Assembly: GCA_023405875.1 (NCBI GenBank)
Contig: JAEXXN010000238.1
Location: 1-10,021 of the forward strand
Source of the DNA: Bacillota bacterium
GTDB lineage: Bacteria; Bacillota; Clostridia; Lutisporales; Lutisporaceae
DNA: 10,021 bases
Direction: 5' to 3'
Positions 6,745 to 10,021 of this stretch are shown one piece after another (the stretch's first letter is position 1; each line of letters starts with the position of its first letter). A program made the translations under genes and the position numbers. Under the pieces are notes generated by a model. The model was not told where the DNA came from. It did not search any database and worked only from the letters and a program-made list of their open reading frames with translations.

Positions 6745-8484
6745 CTATATATCCAATAAATAATCAAGGTTTTTTTCCTTGAGCACATATTTCAGATAGT
6801 TCTCTATTTCGGTACTGCTTTCCAGCTTCATGACCTCATCCCTTACACTTATCGCATATTCCATGCTGATAGAGGAAACAAGCTTTCTGATTTTCAGTAC
6901 TGATGCTGCACTCATGCTGAATTCATCCAAACCCATTCCCAGAAGCAGTATCGTTGCCAGGGGATTCCCTGCCAGTTCCCCGCACATGCCTGTGAGCTTT
7001 CCTTTTTCATGAGAAGCATTGATAACACTCTGTATCAGTCTTAAAACTGCCGGATTGAAGCTGTTGTAATAACAGCTTACTTTCTCATTTGTCCTGTCTA
7101 CAGCAAGTGAATACTGGGTGAGGTCATTTGTTCCTATACTGAAGAAGTCGACATGTTTTGCCAATATATCCGCTGTTACGGCTGCAGAAGGTATCTCCAC
7201 CATTATGCCTACCTCAAGCTTTTCGTCAAACTCAACGCCTTTGGTCCGGAGCTCCTCCCTGACCTCTTCCAGAATACGGTTAGCTGCAATTACTTCATCC
7301 ACTGAGGATATCATCGGGTACATCAACCGGGCTTTACCGAAAGCGCTGGCTCTCAGGACCGCTCTCAACTGCATCTTGAACAGCTCCTGCCGGTCAAGAC
7401 ATATCCTGATTGCTCTGTAGCCCATGAACGGATTAGCTTCCTTAGGTAAGTCCAAATAGTTGATCTCTTTATCTCCACCTGCATCAAGAGTTCTGATTAT
7501 TACCGGCTTGCCGTTCATTTCCCGGAGGACCTGTTTATATGCTTTAAACTGTTCTTCTTCATCCGGCATGCGGCTCCTGTCCATATACAGGAATTCTGTC
7601 CTGAAAAGTCCGATCCCCTCCGCACCATATAACAGCACTTTTTCAATTTCTTCCGGCTTGCCTATATTGGCTCCTATCTCCACCCTGTGCCCGTCGATAG
7701 TCTCAGATTTAGTGCCGGCAAATCCTTTCAGGGATTCTCTCATAAGCTTCTGCTCCGCTATTTGCTTATTTAGTTCTGACTGCCTTGCTTCATCTACAGC
7801 ATGTTCAACTATACCCGTATTGCCATTTAGTGCAATCAGTTGTCCTTGTTTTATCTGCCCTGCTATACCCTTTATTCCGAAAACCGCAGGTATCTCCATA
7901 TTCCTTGCAAATATTGCAGTGTGGGAGGTCAAACCGCCGATCTCGCTTACGACACCTTTAACATGCTTCTTATCGGCAGCCGCAAGAAGAGATGGTGTAA
8001 TATCCATGCCTACAAGGATAATATCCTCCTCCAGGCTCGATATATCCTTCACTTCAATGCCAAGTATGTTCTTTATGATTCTGCTTCCGACATCTCTGAT
8101 ATCAGCTGCCCGCTCTCTTATATAGGGGTCTTCGATTGCGTCAAATACTGCCGCCTGCTCTTTGATTACGGTGTCTACCGCCCGCACCAGGTTGTTCTTC
8201 TTCTCAACAAGCTCTTTCTTTATCTCCTCAATAAGAAACGGATCCTCCAATATTGACAGGTGAGCCTGGATTATTCCCGCATCCTTCTCTCCAATATCGG
8301 AAATAGTTTTGTTGTAGATCAGCTGAAGCTGTGCTTTGGATTCATTAATGGCCTTTTCCAAGGCATTCAGCGCCTCTTCCAGCTTCTCCTCTTTTACCAT
8401 GTCACTGCCTATCTCTATTACAGGCTCTTCAACGATATATGCTTTTGCTACAGCTATCCCCGGAGCTGCTGCCATGCCTTTCAT
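6745..8484 (-). CDS. ptsI: PTS enzyme I, phosphoenolpyruvate-protein phosphotransferase (579 aa)
   Basis: Takes phosphate from phosphoenolpyruvate and passes it to HPr, the first step of every PTS. The N-terminal GMAAAPGIAVAKA is typical, the phosphorylated His188 lies in GGLTSHTAIFARN, and the swivel domain ends in ALNGNTG. The C-terminal PEP-binding barrel shows GIGLFRTEFLYMDR, TLDAGGDKE, NPFMGYRAIR, MVEIPSAA, FFSIGTNDLTQY and the active-site Cys501 in TGMCGELAGNP. Length is normal and all key residues are present. The ATG at 8484 has AGGGAGGGT upstream and lies 14 bases after the ptsH stop, so the two form one operon. Confidence 0.98.
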   Translation of the reverse strand: MKGMAAAPGIAVAKAYIVEEPVIEIGSDMVKEEKLEEALNALEKAINESKAQLQLIYNKTISDIGEKDAGIIQAHLSILEDPFLIEEIKKELVEKKNNLVRAVDTVIKEQAAVFDAIEDPYIRERAADIRDVGSRIIKNILGIEVKDISSLEEDIILVGMDITPSLLAAADKKHVKGVVSEIGGLTSHTAIFARNMEIPAVFGIKGIAGQIKQGQLIALNGNTGIVEHAVDEARQSELNKQIAEQKLMRESLKGFAGTKSETIDGHRVEIGANIGKPEEIEKVLLYGAEGIGLFRTEFLYMDRSRMPDEEEQFKAYKQVLREMNGKPVIIRTLDAGGDKEINYLDLPKEANPFMGYRAIRICLDRQELFKMQLRAVLRASAFGKARLMYPMISSVDEVIAANRILEEVREELRTKGVEFDEKLEVGIMVEIPSAAVTADILAKHVDFFSIGTNDLTQYSLAVDRTNEKVSCYYNSFNPAVLRLIQSVINASHEKGKLTGMCGELAGNPLATILLLGMGLDEFSMSAASVLKIRKLVSSISMEYAISVRDEVMKLESSTEIENYLKYVLKEKNLDYLLDI

Positions 8485-8498
8485 AACACTGACCCTCC

Positions 8499-8762
8499 CT
8501 ATTCACCGAAGTTGGATTCCGCAAGCTCTGCAAGCCTGTCTATTGCTTGCTGCTCATCCTCACCGTCCGCGATTATGCATATTGTGCTCCCACAGTTGAT
8601 GCCCCCCGAAAGAAGGTTGATTATGCTTTTGGCATTCAGCTTCCTGTTTCCGAACTCAATTGTAATACTGGACCTGAAGCTTGCTGCGGCTTTTGCAAAC
8701 TCACCTGCCGGGCGGGCATGCAGACCTGATTTATTGGTGATGGTTATTTCTCTTTTTATCAT
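8499..8762 (-). CDS. ptsH: Phosphocarrier protein HPr (87 aa)
   Basis: Small general phosphocarrier between enzyme I and the IIA proteins. GLHARPAG places the catalytic His at residue 15. AKSI has Ser46, the site of HPr kinase/phosphorylase in Firmicutes, so the protein can in principle also signal carbon catabolite repression through CcpA. His15 excludes Crh. The region after Ser46 reads IINLLSGGI instead of the common IMGVMSLGI, a mild departure in the surface that contacts partners. The ATG at 8762 is preceded by AAGGAGGGGG. The gene is first in an operon with ptsI. Confidence 0.97.
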   Translation of the reverse strand: MIKREITITNKSGLHARPAGEFAKAAASFRSSITIEFGNRKLNAKSIINLLSGGINCGSTICIIADGEDEQQAIDRLAELAESNFGE

Positions 8763-8802
8763 ATGTCCCCCTCCTTGTACCTTTTCCCTTTCCTTAAGTA
8801 TA

Positions 8803-8814
8803 ATGTATATACAT
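8803..8814. promoter_or_regulatory. Putative operator 2 in the ptsH leader
   Basis: ATGTATATACAT is a perfect 12-bp palindrome about 40-50 bases downstream of the predicted ptsH transcription start. It shares the core with the sites beside the gntR gene, so the same regulator is the likely binder. Its centre is 34 bases from that of the other ptsH operator. Confidence 0.6.
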
Positions 8815-8836
8815 CTTTTATATGGCTCCAGTCATA

Positions 8837-8848
8837 TTGTATATACAT
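8837..8848. promoter_or_regulatory. Putative operator 1 just after the ptsH transcription start
   Basis: TTGTATATACAT contains the palindrome TGTATATACA at 8838-8847, identical over 12 bases to the site at 5829-5840. It lies within about the first 20 transcribed bases of the ptsH message, a classical repressor position. Confidence 0.6.
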
Positions 8849-8860
8849 TATTTACTCCCT

Positions 8861-8890
8861 ACTATATCATTTTTATATTAATTCTGTCCA
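8861..8890 (-). promoter_or_regulatory. Sigma-A-type promoter of ptsH-ptsI
   Basis: On the minus strand TGGACA (8890-8885) and TATAGT (8866-8861) are each five of six matches to consensus and are separated by 18 bases. The predicted start is near 8854, giving a leader of about 90 bases that contains both operator palindromes and the ribosome binding site. Confidence 0.65.
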
Positions 8891-8954
8891 GCTCTATAAA
8901 CACTTTTTATCAGGCTTCTCACCGCTTGCAGTCCATTAAATAGGAAATTTACGC

Positions 8955-9232
8955 AAAAATAAAAGGTGGTCTGTTCTGTTTCCAGAACAAACCACCTCAT
9001 AAAACAAGCTTTAATTCAACGGAATACCTTTGAATCTACCAAATGTTTATTACCTCATTCCTGATCTAAACCGAACCAAAATTAAACTGAACCAGACTTA
9101 CTAACTACATGAACCAATTTCAAACCTGATACTAAATACCAACCGGACATAGTGTAATGGGAAGTTACATGTTAGTTGAATTAAAGCCTGCGGGAAAGAT
9201 GTCTGACTCTCAATGCTCCTTTCATCTTTCTT
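8955..9232 (-). ncRNA. Candidate structured small RNA (about 275 nt), family not recognised
   Basis: This stretch has no plausible protein gene but has all the marks of an independent RNA gene on the minus strand: an extended -10 promoter just upstream, three kinds of helix and a strong terminator. The 5' hairpin pairs GAAAGATG (9230-9223) with CATCTTTC (9201-9194) around a 21-base loop containing AAAGGAG. GCTTTAATTCAAC (9187-9175) pairs perfectly over 13 bases with GTTGAATTAAAGC (9020-9008), enclosing a G- and T-rich interior with three TGGTTC copies and smaller hairpins, one displaying CTTCCCA in its loop. The terminator follows at once. It could instead be a long attenuator leader for ptsH, but ptsH has its own promoter further downstream. 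T-box features are absent. A 6S-like or other clostridial RNA is possible. Confidence 0.55.
8964..8997 (-). terminator. Strong intrinsic terminator with GAAA tetraloop
   Basis: On the minus strand a 15-bp stem (8997-8983 with 8978-8964, including one G-T wobble) is capped by GAAA and closed by a C-G pair, then followed by TTTATTTTTG. On the plus strand the stem has a C/A mismatch and no T-tract, so it works in the minus direction only. It ends the candidate small RNA and any read-through from sdaAA. Confidence 0.93.
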
Positions 9233-9238
9233 AATTAT

Positions 9239-9266
9239 ATTATAACACAAATATTCAAAAATACAA
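9239..9266 (-). promoter_or_regulatory. Candidate extended -10 promoter of the small RNA
   Basis: Minus-strand bases 9247-9239 read TGTTATAAT, a perfect extended -10, with TTGTAT as a weak -35 at 9266-9261 and a 16-base spacer. A second overlapping TATAAT at 9239-9234 makes the exact start uncertain by a few bases. Confidence 0.55.
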
Positions 9267-9286
9267 CATAATTTTCAGAATATTTG
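9248..9286. repeat. AT-rich inverted repeat between sdaAA and the small RNA
   Basis: CAAATATTC (9248-9256) and GAATATTTG (9278-9286) are perfect 9-bp reverse complements around a 21-base loop. One arm lies in the spacer of the candidate small-RNA promoter and the other just after the sdaAA stop. The stem is too AT-rich to be a convincing terminator. A protein-binding site or chance are both possible. Confidence 0.4.
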
Positions 9287-9295
9287 ATTTTTTAT

Positions 9296-10021
9296 TTATG
9301 TAGACTTGCCGAATATCCTTTCATGTATCTGTTTACCTGTGGCAGTCCCCGCCAATCCCCCGGTACCGGTCTCCCTGAGCTCGCAGGGCAGGGACTTTCC
9401 GACCTTAAGCATGGCTTCCACCACCTCGTCGAAGGGGATAATGCTTGTTATCCCGGCAAGAGCCATATCTGCCGAAATCAGCGCATTGGCCGTACCGATG
9501 GCATTCCTCTTGATGCAGGGTGCTTCCACCAGTCCTGCAATCGGATCGCATACCAGCCCCATGATGTTTTTTATGGCCATTGCCGCCGCATTTAACGCCT
9601 GTTCAGGGGTCCCCCCCAGCATCTCAACTATGGCTGCCGCAGCCATTGCCGCTGCTGCTCCGGTTTCTGCCTGGCAGCCCCCCTCGGCTCCTGAAACGGT
9701 AGCATTCCTGGTTATCAGATATCCCACTGCCGCAGCGGTAAACAATGCATCAACAATAGCTTCATCATCTTTTTCGAAGCGTTCTGCAGTACTGATTATC
9801 GAACCCGGCAATATCCCGCTTGAGCCAGCCGTCGGTGCCGCAACGATCTGCCCCATTGCCCCATTTACTTCAAGTACCGCCATGGCCGCTGCCGCTGCCT
9901 TGTTCAGTCCTTCGCCGGCAACGGTCCTGCCCTTTTCATAATATTGTCTGAGCTTTTTTGCGTCTCCGCCGGTGAGGCCGCTTATAGAACGGATATCTTC
10001 AGTCAGGCCCCTGTTTACAGC
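9296..10021 (-). CDS. sdaAA: L-serine dehydratase, iron-sulfur-dependent, alpha subunit (5' end missing)
   Basis: Converts L-serine to pyruvate and ammonia using a 4Fe-4S cluster. The frame stays open to the window edge, so the 241 residues seen are the C-terminal part. The Met at 9883 is internal, because residues before it (GLTGGDAKKLRQYYEKGRT) belong to the family. Conserved segments include APTAGSSGILPG, GAEGGCQAETGAA, CDPIAGLVEAPCIKRN and LPCELRETGTGGLAGT. The cysteines in GGCQ, CDPIAG and EAPC correspond to the cluster ligands of the SdaA family. The gene ends in LAGTATGKQIHERIFGKST. It is unrelated in function to the PTS genes and probably belongs to a separate transcription unit, possibly with a beta-subunit gene upstream outside the window. 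Confidence 0.95.
   Translation of the reverse strand, partial: AVNRGLTEDIRSISGLTGGDAKKLRQYYEKGRTVAGEGLNKAAAAAMAVLEVNGAMGQIVAAPTAGSSGILPGSIISTAERFEKDDEAIVDALFTAAAVGYLITRNATVSGAEGGCQAETGAAAAMAAAAIVEMLGGTPEQALNAAAMAIKNIMGLVCDPIAGLVEAPCIKRNAIGTANALISADMALAGITSIIPFDEVVEAMLKVGKSLPCELRETGTGGLAGTATGKQIHERIFGKST

Noticed and set aside
7460..8125. 221-codon open frame on the plus strand opposite ptsI
   Set aside because: It overlaps conserved catalytic segments of enzyme I in antisense and resembles no protein family.
8260..8943. 227-codon plus-strand frame spanning the end of ptsI, ptsH and the ptsH promoter
   Set aside because: It is antisense to two certain genes, and its translation is serine/leucine/cysteine-rich without domains.
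8955..9232. T-box or known riboswitch leader for ptsH
   Set aside because: There is no T-box TGGNACCGCG-type antiterminator sequence or riboswitch core that I recognise, and a separate promoter for ptsH lies downstream of the terminator.
9306..9941. 211-codon open frame on the plus strand opposite sdaAA
   Set aside because: The Ala/Ser/Pro-rich translation mirrors the conserved glycine- and alanine-rich serine dehydratase on the other strand, so it is a shadow frame.
1..10021. CRISPR arrays, tRNA or rRNA genes, insertion sequences or phage genes
   Set aside because: No regularly spaced repeats, cloverleaf sequences, transposase or integrase motifs or terminal inverted repeats were seen on either strand.

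Overview
The window comes from a low-GC Gram-positive bacterium, most likely a member of the Clostridia. This is inferred from AT-rich intergenic DNA, strong GGAGG-type ribosome binding sites, an HPr with the regulatory Ser46 typical of Firmicutes, and a clostridial-type iron-sulfur serine dehydratase. Except for one regulator gene, every gene lies on the minus strand.

Reading in the direction of transcription, the main operon runs from about 5690 down past base 1. It encodes a complete mannose-family PTS permease (IIA, IIB, IIC, IID), a two-domain SIS protein related to the isomerase half of GlmS, a NagA-type N-acetyl-hexosamine-6-phosphate deacetylase, and a HAD phosphatase/mutase cut by the window edge. 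The genes are tightly packed, with a 1-base overlap between IIC and IID and 2- to 26-base gaps elsewhere. The exception is a 16-bp perfect hairpin in the 75-base gap between the SIS gene and nagA. The logic is uptake and phosphorylation of an amino sugar or amino-sugar derivative, deacetylation, then deamination or isomerisation. The exact substrate cannot be read from the sequence.

A GntR/HutC-type regulator gene (5938-6672, plus strand) is divergent from this operon and converges on ptsI, with a bidirectional terminator between them. ptsI and ptsH (6745-8762, minus strand) encode the general phosphotransfer proteins EI and HPr. The palindromic core GTATATACAT occurs twice between the regulator and the permease operon and twice just downstream of a good promoter in front of ptsH. 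The likely picture is that one regulator controls both the sugar-specific and the general PTS genes, so the window reads as a self-contained PTS module.

Between ptsH and the partial serine dehydratase gene sdaAA (9296 to beyond 10021, minus strand) lie about 530 bases without a protein gene. They hold the ptsH promoter and operators and, further upstream, what looks like an independent structured RNA gene on the minus strand (about 9232 to 8955). That RNA has an extended -10 promoter, a 5' hairpin, a 13-bp perfect long-range helix enclosing about 150 bases, and a strong intrinsic terminator with a GAAA tetraloop. I could not assign this RNA to a known family.
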